Shown: one piece after another, positions 46,016 through 55,024 of the stretch
Numbering within the stretch: position 1 is the stretch's first letter
Layout of the letters: every line of letters begins with the position of its first letter
From: Fodinibius salicampi
Lineage (GTDB): Bacteria > Bacteroidota > Rhodothermia > Balneolales > Balneolaceae
Direction: 5' to 3'
Assembly: GCF_039545095.1 (NCBI RefSeq)
Contig: NZ_BAABRS010000001.1
Coordinates: 186,001 to 250,000 of the forward strand
DNA: 64,000 bases
Position numbers and translations under genes: made by a program
The notes under the pieces: generated by a model
The model's database searches: none
What the model was told of the DNA's origin: nothing
What the model saw: the letters and a program-made list of their open reading frames with translations, nothing else

Positions 46016-47035
46016 ATGATTTGGCAGGATAGCCATTATCTTTGGTTTTTATTGTTGGTACCGATACTTATAGGTATTGTCTATTGGTATAACAGGCGGA
46101 TGAGCCAACAAAGGGAAGAGTATTTTGGCAAAGAGCTTTTCCAGAAACTTCGCACGGGATTTTGGCCTTTGGGAAATCGTATTCGTCAACTAAGCTTGTA
46201 TGTGGGTTTAACCCTCCTTATTATTGCTGCAGCAGGTCCAAAGATAGGTACAGAGGTCCGAGAAGTGAAAAGACAAGGAGTAGATCTGCTTGTGGCGTTA
46301 GACCTCTCTGCCAGCATGAATGCCGAAGATGTGAAGCCAAGCCGACTAGAAAAAGCAAAGTATGAGATAGACCGACTTATTGAGAAGCTAGAAGGAGATC
46401 GGGTGGGTCTTATTGTATTCACCGGCGAGGCTTACTTGCAATCCCCCATGACATTGGACTATTCTGCCTTGAGGATGTTTTTAAATATTGCCGAAACTAA
46501 CCAAATGCCGTCTTCTTCCACCGATTTTAGTGCAGCTATGGAAACAGCAGCAGAAGCTTTTTCGGATGGAGAAGAATCAGAATCGGAAAATCAGGCATCC
46601 AAAGTGCTCCTTATTATTTCCGATGGTGAAAATCATGGAGATAGTTATGATGCTAGCCTGCAGGCACTGCGTGAGGAAAATGTATCCATTTATACTTTAG
46701 GATTGGGAACAGAGGCAGGGACTAACATTCCCTTGTATGATGAATCGGGATCTCTTATTGGATATAAAAGAAACAGCGAGGGGCAGGTTATAACTACCCA
46801 GCTTCAAACGGATGTGCTGCAAGATATAGCAAATGAGGGCAATGGTGAGTATTATGAAATTCGCAGCGGTAGTTCAGGAATTGATGCTTTCCTGGGCCGG
46901 CTTGATGAACTTCAGCAGGGAGAGTTTGCCAGCCAAGAGTATGCCGATTATAAAAACCAGTACCAATGGTTAACAGGTATTGGTTTAGCATTTTTACTGC
47001 TGGGTATGATTTTCCCCTATTATAAATCTTCATAA
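46016..47035 (+). CDS. batB: BatB-like VWA-domain membrane protein
   Basis: A 339-residue protein with membrane helices near residues 6-24 and 60-76 and at the C-terminal end (about 318-336). Between them is a von Willebrand A domain (about 88-290) with an intact metal site: DLSAS for DxSxS, STDF giving the Thr, and SDGENHG. This is the build of BatA/BatB in the Bacteroidota aerotolerance operon. The rest of that operon (moxR, batC-E) is not beside it, so this copy is isolated. Function in the family is poorly defined; it is linked to stress tolerance in the envelope. Confidence 0.8.
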   Translation: MIWQDSHYLWFLLLVPILIGIVYWYNRRMSQQREEYFGKELFQKLRTGFWPLGNRIRQLSLYVGLTLLIIAAAGPKIGTEVREVKRQGVDLLVALDLSASMNAEDVKPSRLEKAKYEIDRLIEKLEGDRVGLIVFTGEAYLQSPMTLDYSALRMFLNIAETNQMPSSSTDFSAAMETAAEAFSDGEESESENQASKVLLIISDGENHGDSYDASLQALREENVSIYTLGLGTEAGTNIPLYDESGSLIGYKRNSEGQVITTQLQTDVLQDIANEGNGEYYEIRSGSSGIDAFLGRLDELQQGEFASQEYADYKNQYQWLTGIGLAFLLLGMIFPYYKSS

Positions 47036-47095
47036 TTATATTAATACAGGACTGTGTTTCTTTTCTCCGGAGTCTTTTTTAAACAGGGATAAATA

Positions 47096-47860
47096 ATGAT
47101 CAAACTTTTTATTACCGACCTTGACGGTTGTATTTCTACGCCTTTTAAAAAGCCCGATTGGAATGTACTTTCGGAAATTCGTCGAATTAATGAACAGCAT
47201 GTAGATGATATGGCCGTTCCCCCTCTTAGTATCTGTTCTGGACGCCCCCAGCCTTACGTGGAAGCTGTGGCGCAGTGGTTGGGAATTCGCCATCCGGTAT
47301 CCTTTGAAAGCGCAGGTATCTTTCATATCGATAAAAGCGAAATTGAGTTTTTACCGGTTTTCAACCGAAAAGCGGAAAAACAGGTACACGAGCTTAAGCA
47401 ATGGTTGAAGGATGAAATTATCGCAGACTATTCAGGGATGATGCTTGAGTTTACGAAGCGGATGGATGCTGGTATCATACATGCGGAAAAGGAGGTTATA
47501 GATGAAGCTTATCCTAAAATAACCTCGTATATATCAGATCGCTATCCATTATTTGAAGCTCATAAAACAGATGTATCCGTAAATGTTATACTATCGGATA
47601 ATAACAAAAGAAATGGAGTGCTCACGCTTTGTGAACGATTTGGAATAAAGCCGGAAGAAGCCGCTTATATCGGAGATAGCAGTGGAGATATTCCCGCACT
47701 TGAAGTTGTTGGAAGGCCCTTTGCTCCGTCAAATGCAGCAGATGTTGTCAAGGACCATGCCGAGGTTTTGGATCTTGAGGTCACGGAAGCCGTGCTAAAG
47801 GCTTATCGTCTTATTATCCGGGAAAACCGGGAAGTACTTTCTGAAAAATTATCCGGTTAA
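47096..47860 (+). CDS. HAD-superfamily phosphatase (Cof/sucrose-phosphatase type)
   Basis: A 254-residue cytoplasmic HAD hydrolase. Motif I is FITDLDGC with the nucleophile and acid Asp residues, where Cys replaces the usual Thr/Val. Motif II is SICSGRP. The C2 cap covers about 85-180, and motif III/IV is [10 protein letters not shown] near 200. The substrate is probably a phosphosugar. It faces the uxuA operon with a 4-bp overlap of stops at 47857-47860, so it need not belong to the hexuronate pathway. It starts 60 bp after batB. Confidence 0.82.
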   Translation: MIKLFITDLDGCISTPFKKPDWNVLSEIRRINEQHVDDMAVPPLSICSGRPQPYVEAVAQWLGIRHPVSFESAGIFHIDKSEIEFLPVFNRKAEKQVHELKQWLKDEIIADYSGMMLEFTKRMDAGIIHAEKEVIDEAYPKITSYISDRYPLFEAHKTDVSVNVILSDNNKRNGVLTLCERFGIKPEEAAYIGDSSGDIPALEVVGRPFAPSNAADVVKDHAEVLDLEVTEAVLKAYRLIIRENREVLSEKLSG

Positions 47861-49047
47861 CCCGATAATTTGAGAGATTTACGAATACCCATCTCCAATC
47901 CTCTTAATTCCGCCAACCCCCGGAGACGACCCAAGCCAGAATAGCCGGGATAGGACTCTCGATGCAGGTCATCCAGTAGTCGGTGTCCATGATCCGGCCG
48001 CATGGGAATAGTAATATCTTCCCTTCCTTCGGAGGCCCGGCGCTGTTGTTCCTTTATGAGCGCAAGCATGACTTCGAACATTCCTGCATCTCCTTCAAGA
48101 TGACGTGCTTCCTGGAAGCTTCCGTCATCATCTCTTTTAACGCTGCGCAAATGGATAAAGTTAATCCGGTGGCCTAATCTTTCAACCATATCTGCCAAGT
48201 GGTTATCAGCACGGGCGCCGTAGGAGCCGGTACAGAAGGTCAGACCATTATATGGGGAGTCAACGGTTTCCAGCAACTGTCGAGCATCTTCTTCGGTACT
48301 TACAATACGGGGAAGTCCAAATAGAGAACAGGGAGGGTCGTCTGGATGGATTGCCATTCGGACCTCATGTTCTTCAGCTACCGGTATTATTTCCTGTAGA
48401 AAAGAATACAGATGGGAACGCAATTTTTGATCATCGATATTCTGGTATTCCTCTAAGAGGGTCCGGAACTTTTCGACGGTCATTTCTTCGTCACCGGGCA
48501 GGCCTAAGAGAATGGTTTCTGTCAGCTGGGTAATCTTATCCGTATCAAGAGATTCAAAATAGCGTTCTGCTTTTTCTTGTTCTTCTTTTGAGTAATCCTT
48601 TTGGGCACCATCTCTTTTTAAAACAAAGAGCTCAAAAGCAGCAAAGGCTGTGGCATCAAAACGCAGGGCGGTAGAACCGTCATCCAGTGGCTGGTTGATG
48701 GTGGTGCGTGTCCAGTCGGTAAGCGGCATAAAGTTGTAACAGATCGTATCAATGCCGCATTCTGACAGGTTTCGGATCGTCCCTTTATAATTTTCGATAT
48801 AACTTTTATAACTGCCGGCCTGTTTTTTAATGTCTTCGTGGACGGGTACACTTTCCACTACGGACCACTGCAGGCCGGTATCTTCAATAACTTTCTTTCG
48901 ATTTTCTATCTCTTCAACAGGCCATACTTCTCCATGCGGGATATGGTGAAGGGCCGTGACAATACCGGTGGCGCCTGTTTGTTTAATATCTGTTAAAGGT
49001 ATGGTATCGTAGGAGCCGAACCAGCGCCAAGTCTGTTCAAAGTGCAT
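47857..49047 (-). CDS. uxuA: Mannonate dehydratase UxuA
   Basis: A 396-residue protein that matches UxuA in length and motifs: N-terminal [83 protein letters not shown] and [12 protein letters not shown]. The His and Asp/Cys residues of these segments form the Mn/Fe site. It converts D-mannonate to 2-keto-3-deoxygluconate in the cytoplasm. It is the last gene of the eda-dctPQM-uxuA minus-strand unit, 59 bp after dctM. The preceding enzyme, fructuronate reductase, was not found in the window. Confidence 0.96.
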   Translation of the reverse strand: MHFEQTWRWFGSYDTIPLTDIKQTGATGIVTALHHIPHGEVWPVEEIENRKKVIEDTGLQWSVVESVPVHEDIKKQAGSYKSYIENYKGTIRNLSECGIDTICYNFMPLTDWTRTTINQPLDDGSTALRFDATAFAAFELFVLKRDGAQKDYSKEEQEKAERYFESLDTDKITQLTETILLGLPGDEEMTVEKFRTLLEEYQNIDDQKLRSHLYSFLQEIIPVAEEHEVRMAIHPDDPPCSLFGLPRIVSTEEDARQLLETVDSPYNGLTFCTGSYGARADNHLADMVERLGHRINFIHLRSVKRDDDGSFQEARHLEGDAGMFEVMLALIKEQQRRASEGREDITIPMRPDHGHRLLDDLHRESYPGYSGLGRLRGLAELRGLEMGIRKSLKLSG

Positions 49048-49106
49048 GAGTTAAATAGTTAAATTATTAATATCAAATCTTCTAGTAGTCAATACTGAGG
49101 ATATTT

Positions 49107-50402
49107 TTAGAGGCCAAATACTTCTGGAAGCCAGAGTGTTAATTGAGGGAAAAAGGTGATCAGTAATAAAGCAATGATCATGGCAAGAAATAGGGGAAGT
49201 AATGGCTTGATAACTTTTTCTATGGTAGTTCCGGCGACTCCAACACCAACGAATAGGATTGTCCCTACAGGTGGAGTACATAACCCTATTGACAGGTTTA
49301 AAACCATCATAATACCAAAATGCAGGGGATCGATCCCGAGTTCGGTTACAATGGGCAGAAAAATCGGGGTGAATATGAGTACCGCCGGGGTCATATCCAT
49401 AAAGGTCCCCACAAAGAGAAGAATAAAGTTAATCATAAGTAAAATAACAATTTTACTGTCACTCATTGCCAACAAAGCGGCACTGATATCCTGGGGAATA
49501 TTTTCGAAAGACATAACCCACGACATGCTAATGGAAGTGGCTATGAGTAGCATTACGATAGCGGTAGTGTTAACCGAACTCATTAGAATATCGGGTAAGT
49601 TTTTAACAGTAACTTCCCGGTAAACGAAACCCAGGATAAGGGTATATACAACGGCTATTGCTGCCGCCTCAGTAGCAGTAAAAATACCGGCTATAATTCC
49701 TCCGATAACAATAATAAGCAGAAGGAGGCTTGGAAATGCCTTTATAAATGTACTAAAAACTTCAGAAAGGTTGCTTCGTTCGCCAACCGCAAAATTTTTA
49801 CGCTTAGCCCAAAAAGCAGCTACTCCCATCAAGAGGAGACCGGTTAAGATTCCGGGAATATAACCGGCTACGAAAAGCGCAGCAATGGATACACCACCAC
49901 TGGCTAAAGAATAGATAATAAGAATATTTGATGGCGGAATAATAAGGCCCGTGGTGGATGAGGTAATATTAACCGCTGCCGAAAATTCTTTTGTATATCC
50001 TTCCTCTTCCATGCGCGGCCCCAGAATTGAACCGATAGCAGAAGCTGCTGCTACGGCTGAACCGGCTATGGCTCCAAACATCATAGCTGCAAAGATATTT
50101 ACGTATGCAAGCCCCCCAGGCAGAGAACCCACCAGGGTTTTAGCGAAATCAATCAGTCGTTTAGCAATGCCTCCACGATTCATTACTTCTCCGGCCAGTA
50201 TAAAGAAGGGGATGGCAAGCAGGGTAAAACTGTTTAGCCCGGTAGCCATCTGTTGGGCTATGGTGGTAAAAGCCGAGATTGATTCCACATTTAATAGGAG
50301 GGTAACGATACCTGAAATACCCAATGTCCAGGCAATAGGAACCCCAAGCCCCAATAAAACGACAAAGCTTAATACCAGTATAATAATTTCTAAGTAATCC
50401 AT
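49107..50402 (-). CDS. dctM: TRAP transporter large permease (DctM)
   Basis: A 431-residue integral membrane protein with about twelve hydrophobic segments and family motifs: GVPIAWTLGISG, FFILAGEVMNRGGIAKRLID, FGAIAGSAVAAASAIGS, LIIPPSNILIIYS, and the end LSIGLCTPPVGTILFVG. It is the transport subunit of a tripartite ATP-independent periplasmic system, driven by a sodium or proton gradient. With the adjacent DctQ (4 bp apart) and DctP genes it forms a complete transporter. Position among hexuronate genes points to glucuronate or a related acid as cargo. Confidence 0.96.
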   Translation of the reverse strand: MDYLEIIILVLSFVVLLGLGVPIAWTLGISGIVTLLLNVESISAFTTIAQQMATGLNSFTLLAIPFFILAGEVMNRGGIAKRLIDFAKTLVGSLPGGLAYVNIFAAMMFGAIAGSAVAAASAIGSILGPRMEEEGYTKEFSAAVNITSSTTGLIIPPSNILIIYSLASGGVSIAALFVAGYIPGILTGLLLMGVAAFWAKRKNFAVGERSNLSEVFSTFIKAFPSLLLLIIVIGGIIAGIFTATEAAAIAVVYTLILGFVYREVTVKNLPDILMSSVNTTAIVMLLIATSISMSWVMSFENIPQDISAALLAMSDSKIVILLMINFILLFVGTFMDMTPAVLIFTPIFLPIVTELGIDPLHFGIMMVLNLSIGLCTPPVGTILFVGVGVAGTTIEKVIKPLLPLFLAMIIALLLITFFPQLTLWLPEVFGL

Positions 50403-50406
50403 AATG

Positions 50407-50898
50407 TTATTGGGAATCTGTTTTTTGGGGAGTTAGATCCGTTTTAAATAGTTGCTTTATCTCAATTACTTTGTAATAGATAATCAACAATCCACTTAAT
50501 GGAAGCACGATATATATATAAGCGAGGGGAATGTTTAGGGCCGAGGAGCTCTGTCCTAAAACATAGCTTATTTGGACTAATCGTCCTCCTCCTATTACCA
50601 TCACCAGTAAAGCAAAGAGAATGACGATAGAGAAGGTAAAGATTGAAAGTTTTCGCTTGCCCTCTTTGCTTAGTCTATTGGGTAAAAGATTGATTGATAG
50701 ATGCATTTTTTTACCTGCGGCGTACGCTCCTCCTAACAGGCAGATCCAAATAAGCAGGAATCGGGCCAGCTCTTCGGTAAAAGTGCTGGGGCTGCCGATG
50801 ATATATCGGCTGATAACTTGCCAAACAACATTAAAGAGCATAAAGCCCATTAGAAAAACCAACGTACCTCGTACCAGTCGATCAATTTGTTTTCGCAT
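50407..50898 (-). CDS. dctQ: TRAP transporter small permease (DctQ)
   Basis: A 163-residue protein with four membrane helices. It has the DctQ signature: LMGFMLFNVVWQVISRYI, TFTEELARFLLIWICLLGGA, KKMHLSINLL. It pairs with the large permease in the membrane. It lies 4 bp upstream of dctM and 18 bp downstream of dctP on the minus strand. Together the three genes give a complete transporter. Confidence 0.95.
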   Translation of the reverse strand: MRKQIDRLVRGTLVFLMGFMLFNVVWQVISRYIIGSPSTFTEELARFLLIWICLLGGAYAAGKKMHLSINLLPNRLSKEGKRKLSIFTFSIVILFALLVMVIGGGRLVQISYVLGQSSSALNIPLAYIYIVLPLSGLLIIYYKVIEIKQLFKTDLTPQKTDSQ

Positions 50899-50916
50899 AT
50901 TCTAAGCTAGCTGTTT

Positions 50917-51909
50917 TTATTTTACGTTTTGAATCCGTTGGATTAGTTTGTAGAATTCTGGTTCGCTTTCTTTAAATTCTTCGTAAATGGTTTGAGCTTT
51001 TTCCTGAAAGGGTTCTTTATCGGGACGGATAACTTCGACCCCGGCTTCCTGTACGGTCTTTAATGCTTCTTCTTCGGCCTCAGCCCATATTTTCCGCTGA
51101 TATTTTTTTGAACTGTCCGCAGCTGTTTGAATCCATCTTTGCTGTTGGTCGGTTAAATCATCCCATGTTTCTGTACTGATAAGCAGGACATCAGGGATGG
51201 CTGTATGTTCATCAAGGCTAAAATAATTGGAAACTTCATAATGGCGTGAACTTTGAAAGCTTGGCGGGTTGTTTTCAGCCCCATCTACAATTCCCTGTTG
51301 AAGAGCCGTATAAAGCTCCCCCCATGAAATAGGTGTTGGAGAACCGCCGAGCGTATTAATCATATTGACGGCCATGGGACTTTCCTGTACTCTTATCTTT
51401 AATCCTTCAAGATCTTCAGGAGTCCTGATAGGCCGGTCCTGAGTATAAAAGCTTCGCTGTCCGGCATCATAATAAGTTAAGCCCCTGAGCCAGTACTTTT
51501 CACCGGCAAGTAATAGCTCCTGACCTATTTCACCATCTAAAACGTTAAAATAGTGTTGTTTGTCTCGAAACAGGTATGGAAGGCTGAAAACCCTTGTTTG
51601 AGGGACAAAATTTTCGAGAACGGCACCGGAAACCTTAGTAACATCTAAGCTCCCTATCTGGAGAAGTTCCAGAAGTTCGCGTTCAGATCCAAGCTGTTGA
51701 CTCGGATAAATTTGGACCTGAAGTTTCCCATCTGATTTTTGATTAATTAACTCAGCCATGCGAACCATTCCTTTATGGACTGGATGCGTGACATCCAGGC
51801 TATGAGCTAGCTTAAGGGTCCTAACATCCGTTATTTCTTCGCAACTTGAAAGTATCCCTAGAAGAAAGATACCGATAAAAGCGAGGGATAGACTTTTGAT
51901 TATATTCAT
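50917..51909 (-). CDS. dctP: TRAP transporter solute-binding protein (DctP)
   Basis: A 330-residue periplasmic binding protein with a lipoprotein-type signal (GIFLLGILSSCEE). The DctP core is plain: LKLAHSLDVTHPVHKGM, LQVQIYPSQQLGSERELLELL, LKIRVQESPMAVNMINTLGG with the family's conserved Arg that binds the substrate carboxylate, and QQGIVDGAENNP. It delivers a sugar acid to DctQM. It follows the KDPG aldolase gene by 8 bp, which supports a shared uronate role. Lipid anchoring is usual for this family in Bacteroidota-like species. Confidence 0.94.
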   Translation of the reverse strand: MNIIKSLSLAFIGIFLLGILSSCEEITDVRTLKLAHSLDVTHPVHKGMVRMAELINQKSDGKLQVQIYPSQQLGSERELLELLQIGSLDVTKVSGAVLENFVPQTRVFSLPYLFRDKQHYFNVLDGEIGQELLLAGEKYWLRGLTYYDAGQRSFYTQDRPIRTPEDLEGLKIRVQESPMAVNMINTLGGSPTPISWGELYTALQQGIVDGAENNPPSFQSSRHYEVSNYFSLDEHTAIPDVLLISTETWDDLTDQQQRWIQTAADSSKKYQRKIWAEAEEEALKTVQEAGVEVIRPDKEPFQEKAQTIYEEFKESEPEFYKLIQRIQNVK

Positions 51910-51917
51910 AGTTTGCT

Positions 51918-52586
51918 CTACGACCTAATTTCTTTAATAAGTGCCAGCGTGTTGCGCACATGCTCTTCAAGCCCTTCAAAGTCTTTGCTGTTGAGGAATT
52001 CCTTAGTGACAAGTTTTGATCCCATTCCCACACAAGTAGCTCCGGCTTCAAACCAACTGCGCAGATTTTCTTCTTCTGCGGTAACCCCGCCGGTAGGCAT
52101 GATACTGGTCCACGGACAAGGACCTTTAACGGCTTTGATAAAGCCAGGGCCCAGTTGGCTGCCAGGAAATATCTTGACGATTTCTGCTCCGAGTTCTTCA
52201 GCATAATTAATTTCAGAAAGAGTACCGCAGCCGGGGGACCAGAGAACTTTTCGACGATTGCAAGTTTTACCGACATCTTCCTTAAGCATAGGGCTAACAA
52301 TAAAATTAGCTCCCAATTGAATATAAAGTGAGGCAGTTCCGGCATCTGCAACAGAACCAACACCGAGAATCATTTCTGGTAATTCTTTTGCTGCAAACTT
52401 GTTAAGCTCCCCAAAAACTTCGTGGGCAAAGTCTCCTCGGTTGGTAAACTCCAGCAGCCGTGCTCCGCCCTTGTAACAGGCACGCAATACTTTTTTACTG
52501 ACTTCTATATCGTTATGGTAAAAAAGCGGAACTAAGCCAGAAGATTCCATTACTGATGCTACATGAGTACGTTTAAATCGAGCCAT
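51918..52586 (-). CDS. eda: KDPG aldolase (Eda)
   Basis: A 222-residue class I aldolase of the Eda/KDPG type. The order of motifs is SGLVPLFYHND, RLLEFTNRGDFA with the Glu near the active site, LGVGSVADAGTA, FIVSPML, and the Schiff-base region GAEIVKIFPGSQLGPGFIKA whose Lys in IVKIFPG is the catalytic one, then IMPTGGV. It splits 2-keto-3-deoxy-6-phosphogluconate into pyruvate and glyceraldehyde 3-phosphate. It heads the eda-dctPQM-uxuA unit. A gap of 260 bp to kdgK on the other side holds that gene's terminator and, presumably, this unit's promoter. Confidence 0.95.
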   Translation of the reverse strand: MARFKRTHVASVMESSGLVPLFYHNDIEVSKKVLRACYKGGARLLEFTNRGDFAHEVFGELNKFAAKELPEMILGVGSVADAGTASLYIQLGANFIVSPMLKEDVGKTCNRRKVLWSPGCGTLSEINYAEELGAEIVKIFPGSQLGPGFIKAVKGPCPWTSIMPTGGVTAEEENLRSWFEAGATCVGMGSKLVTKEFLNSKDFEGLEEHVRNTLALIKEIRS

Positions 52587-52789
52587 AATTTAAAATGATT
52601 TCAAAACCACAACTAAAAAGGACCTTAAAGTACTATTTAAGTAGATAAAAGCCCGTTGTGTGTTAATTGTGATTAATTTTGATTAGTGATTTTATGAATT
52701 TATTAAAAAGACTGTAGGCAAATGTAAAAGGTTTATTAAATCTCCACTTACTCTTTTTGAGTATATATGTCCTATATTAATCAAAAGTT

Positions 52790-52836
52790 ATTAAGAAAGA
52801 ACTGAAGGATAGAAACAAAGTCCTGTCCTTCAGTTC
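52790..52836 (-). terminator. Rho-independent terminator of the uxaC-kdgK operon
   Basis: On the minus strand the stem GAACTGAAGGA / TCCTTCAGTTC (plus-strand 52826-52836 and 52799-52809) is followed by TTTCTTAATAAC. It starts 11 bp after the stop of the downstream kdgK. It separates the uxaC-kdgK-kdgK transcript from the eda-dctPQM-uxuA unit. Confidence 0.85.
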
Positions 52837-52846
52837 ATTTATGGTT

Positions 52847-53881
52847 TTATCGAGATACCCGTCCGGAAGCATCACCTTCCATAAGCTTCTCAACTTCTGG
52901 TACAGTCGACAGGTTGGCATCCCCATAAATAGTATGCTTTAGACAGGAAGCTGCTACAGCAAACTCCAGGGCCTCTTGATCAGTATCATACGTTAAAAGG
53001 CCATAAATAAGACCACCCATAAAAGAGTCACCACCTCCCACTCGGTCCACAATATGGGTAATCTGATAAGTGGGTGCTTCTAAAAACTCATCACCGTTGT
53101 ATAACACACCGGACCAGCTGTTATGGGAAGCACTGATAGAGCCGCGCAGAGTTGTAATTACCTTTTGAGCTCTTGGAAATCGTTCCATAAGTGCTTCGCA
53201 GGTAGCCCGGTAAGCCTCGGCTTCAACAGAATCACCTTGTGTTACGTCTACACTTTCCGGATGAATTCCAAAATGTTTTTCAGCGTCTTCCTCATTGCCT
53301 AAAATGATATCACAACCCTCCACAAGCTCGGGCATAACTTCTCCAGGTTCCTTGCCGTAATTCCATAGCTTTGCTCGATAGTTTAGATCTGTTGAAACAG
53401 TTACCCCCAGCTCGTTGGCAGCCTGGATCGCTTCAAGGCAAACGTCAGCCGCTCCCTGGGAGAGTGCCGGGGTAATACCAGTCCAATGAAACCAGCCGGC
53501 TCCGTCAAAGACTTTTTCCCAATCGATAGTTCCTTTCTCTATTTGTGAAATAGCCGAATGAGCACGATCATAAATAACCTTGCTTCCACGGCTTACAGCT
53601 CCGGTTTCTAAAAAATAGATACCTAAACGTTCTCCGCCCCAGGCAATATGATCAGTACCAACCCCGCGTTTGCGCATTTGCATCATCGCACACTGTCCAA
53701 TATCGTTTTCGGGGAGACGAGTCACAAATTCTACCGGTACTCCATAATTTGCAAGTGAAACGGCAACATTTGATTCTCCACCACCATAGATAATATCAAA
53801 TGAGTTAGCCTGTGAAAACCGAAGTTTTCCAGGTGGTGAGAGCCGCAACATAATTTCGCCAAATGTAATTACTTTTTTCAT
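52847..53881 (-). CDS. kdgK: 2-keto-3-deoxygluconate kinase, copy 1
   Basis: A 344-residue PfkB-family sugar kinase. N-terminal MKKVITFGEIMLRLSPPGKL and GGGESNVAVSLANYG are typical of KdgK. The C-terminal PfkB signature is DRVGGGDSFMGGLIYGLLTY, with the catalytic Asp in GGGDSF. It phosphorylates 2-keto-3-deoxygluconate at C6 in the cytoplasm, before the Eda step. It is colinear with the neighbouring copy 2 and has long identical stretches. Between the two lies a 112-bp gap that contains the tail of a lost uxaC. It carries an extra acidic stretch (SVDVTQGDSVEAEA) not found in copy 2. Confidence 0.93.
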   Translation of the reverse strand: MKKVITFGEIMLRLSPPGKLRFSQANSFDIIYGGGESNVAVSLANYGVPVEFVTRLPENDIGQCAMMQMRKRGVGTDHIAWGGERLGIYFLETGAVSRGSKVIYDRAHSAISQIEKGTIDWEKVFDGAGWFHWTGITPALSQGAADVCLEAIQAANELGVTVSTDLNYRAKLWNYGKEPGEVMPELVEGCDIILGNEEDAEKHFGIHPESVDVTQGDSVEAEAYRATCEALMERFPRAQKVITTLRGSISASHNSWSGVLYNGDEFLEAPTYQITHIVDRVGGGDSFMGGLIYGLLTYDTDQEALEFAVAASCLKHTIYGDANLSTVPEVEKLMEGDASGRVSR

Positions 53882-53900
53882 AATACAGACACCTTATCGT

Positions 53901-53966
53901 TTAACTATTAACATTAAAGTATTCTTTTGTGTTATTGTAGATAATATCAGAAGCAATTTCACCATC
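53901..53966 (-). pseudogene. Remnant of the 3' end of a second uxaC
   Basis: The minus-strand frame from 53966 to the TAA at 53901-53903 reads DGEIASDIIYNNTKEYFNVNS. The end of the intact UxaC reads GKIVSDVSYNNAKEYFTFPEK. The DNA also aligns (TAAAGTATTCTTT at 53914-53926 matches 55041-55053). The rest of this uxaC copy is gone and a stop (TAA) lies just upstream in frame. It shows that kdgK was duplicated together with uxaC. Confidence 0.85.
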
Positions 53967-53993
53967 TTATGCTTCACAAATCCATGTTAATTA

Positions 53994-55010
53994 TTATCGA
54001 GCTACCCGCCCTGATTTATCTCCTTTCATCAGTTTTTCAACTTCATTTGTAAAAGAAAGATTAATGTCACCAGGAATAGTATGCTTCAGACAGGAGGCGG
54101 CAGTCGAAAAATCTATAGCTTCCTGATCAGTCTCATACGTCAAGAGTCCATAAATAAGACCTCCCATAAAGGAATCCCCTCCACCTACTCGATCAACAAT
54201 ATGAGTGATTTGATAGTCAGGAGCCTTAATAAACTTCTTTCCATTATAAAGGACTCCCGACCAGTTATTATGGGAAGCGCTTATTACTTCCCGAAGACTT
54301 GTTGCAATTACACGTGCTTTTGGAAAGCGGTCCATTAGCTTTATGCAAGTAGATCGATAGGTTCCTTCTTCAGAGTTATTATCATTAGAATCAATATCAA
54401 AATACTTTTTGGCAGCATAGCTACCACCAAGAATAATATCACATTTTTCAACAAGCTCCGGCATTACCTCAGAAGGGCTTTTACCATAGTTCCAAAGCTT
54501 GGAACGATAATTTAGATCGGTAGATATAGTGATTCCCAGCTCTTGTGCAGTATTGAGTGCTTCGAGACAAACATTAGCAGCTTGCTGAGAAATAGCTGGA
54601 GTAATGCCCGACCAATGAAACCATTGAGCATTACCGAACACTTTCTCCCAGTTGATCATGCCTCGTTTGATTTCTGATATTGCCGAGTGGTTCCGGTCAT
54701 AGACAACCTTTCCACCACGGCTTACCGCTCCTTTCTCCAAAAAATATAAACCAAGTCTTTTACCTCCTCTGGCAATATAATCAGTTCCTACCCCGTACTT
54801 TCTAAGCTCCATTATGGCACGTTGTCCGAAATCATTATCGGGTAAACGGCTTACAAATTGAGTAGGAATACCAAAATTAGCTAACGATACAGCTACATTG
54901 GAAGCTCCCCCTCCAAACACAATATTAAAAGAATCGGCTTGTGAAAACCGAAGATTCTTCGGCGGAGAAAGCCGCATCATAATTTCTCCAAAGGTGATTA
55001 CTTTTTTCAT
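53994..55010 (-). CDS. kdgK: 2-keto-3-deoxygluconate kinase, copy 2
   Basis: A 338-residue PfkB-family kinase, paralogue of the protein at 52847-53881. It shares KKVITFGEIMMRLSPPKNL against KKVITFGEIMLRLSPPGKL and an identical DRVGGGDSFMGGLIYGLLTY signature. The middle has diverged (GGSYAAKKYFDIDSNDNNSE in place of GNEEDAEKHFGIHPESVD). Both copies keep the catalytic Asp, so both may be active, possibly on different keto-deoxy sugars. It lies 14 bp downstream of uxaC on the minus strand, in the same transcript. Confidence 0.93.
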   Translation of the reverse strand: MKKVITFGEIMMRLSPPKNLRFSQADSFNIVFGGGASNVAVSLANFGIPTQFVSRLPDNDFGQRAIMELRKYGVGTDYIARGGKRLGLYFLEKGAVSRGGKVVYDRNHSAISEIKRGMINWEKVFGNAQWFHWSGITPAISQQAANVCLEALNTAQELGITISTDLNYRSKLWNYGKSPSEVMPELVEKCDIILGGSYAAKKYFDIDSNDNNSEEGTYRSTCIKLMDRFPKARVIATSLREVISASHNNWSGVLYNGKKFIKAPDYQITHIVDRVGGGDSFMGGLIYGLLTYETDQEAIDFSTAASCLKHTIPGDINLSFTNEVEKLMKGDKSGRVAR

Positions 55011-55024
55011 GAAAATCCCAATAA

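Noticed and set aside
49156-50397. Two open frames of about 150 codons opposite dctM
   Set aside because: They are antisense to a strongly supported TRAP permease; long shadows are expected opposite hydrophobic genes.
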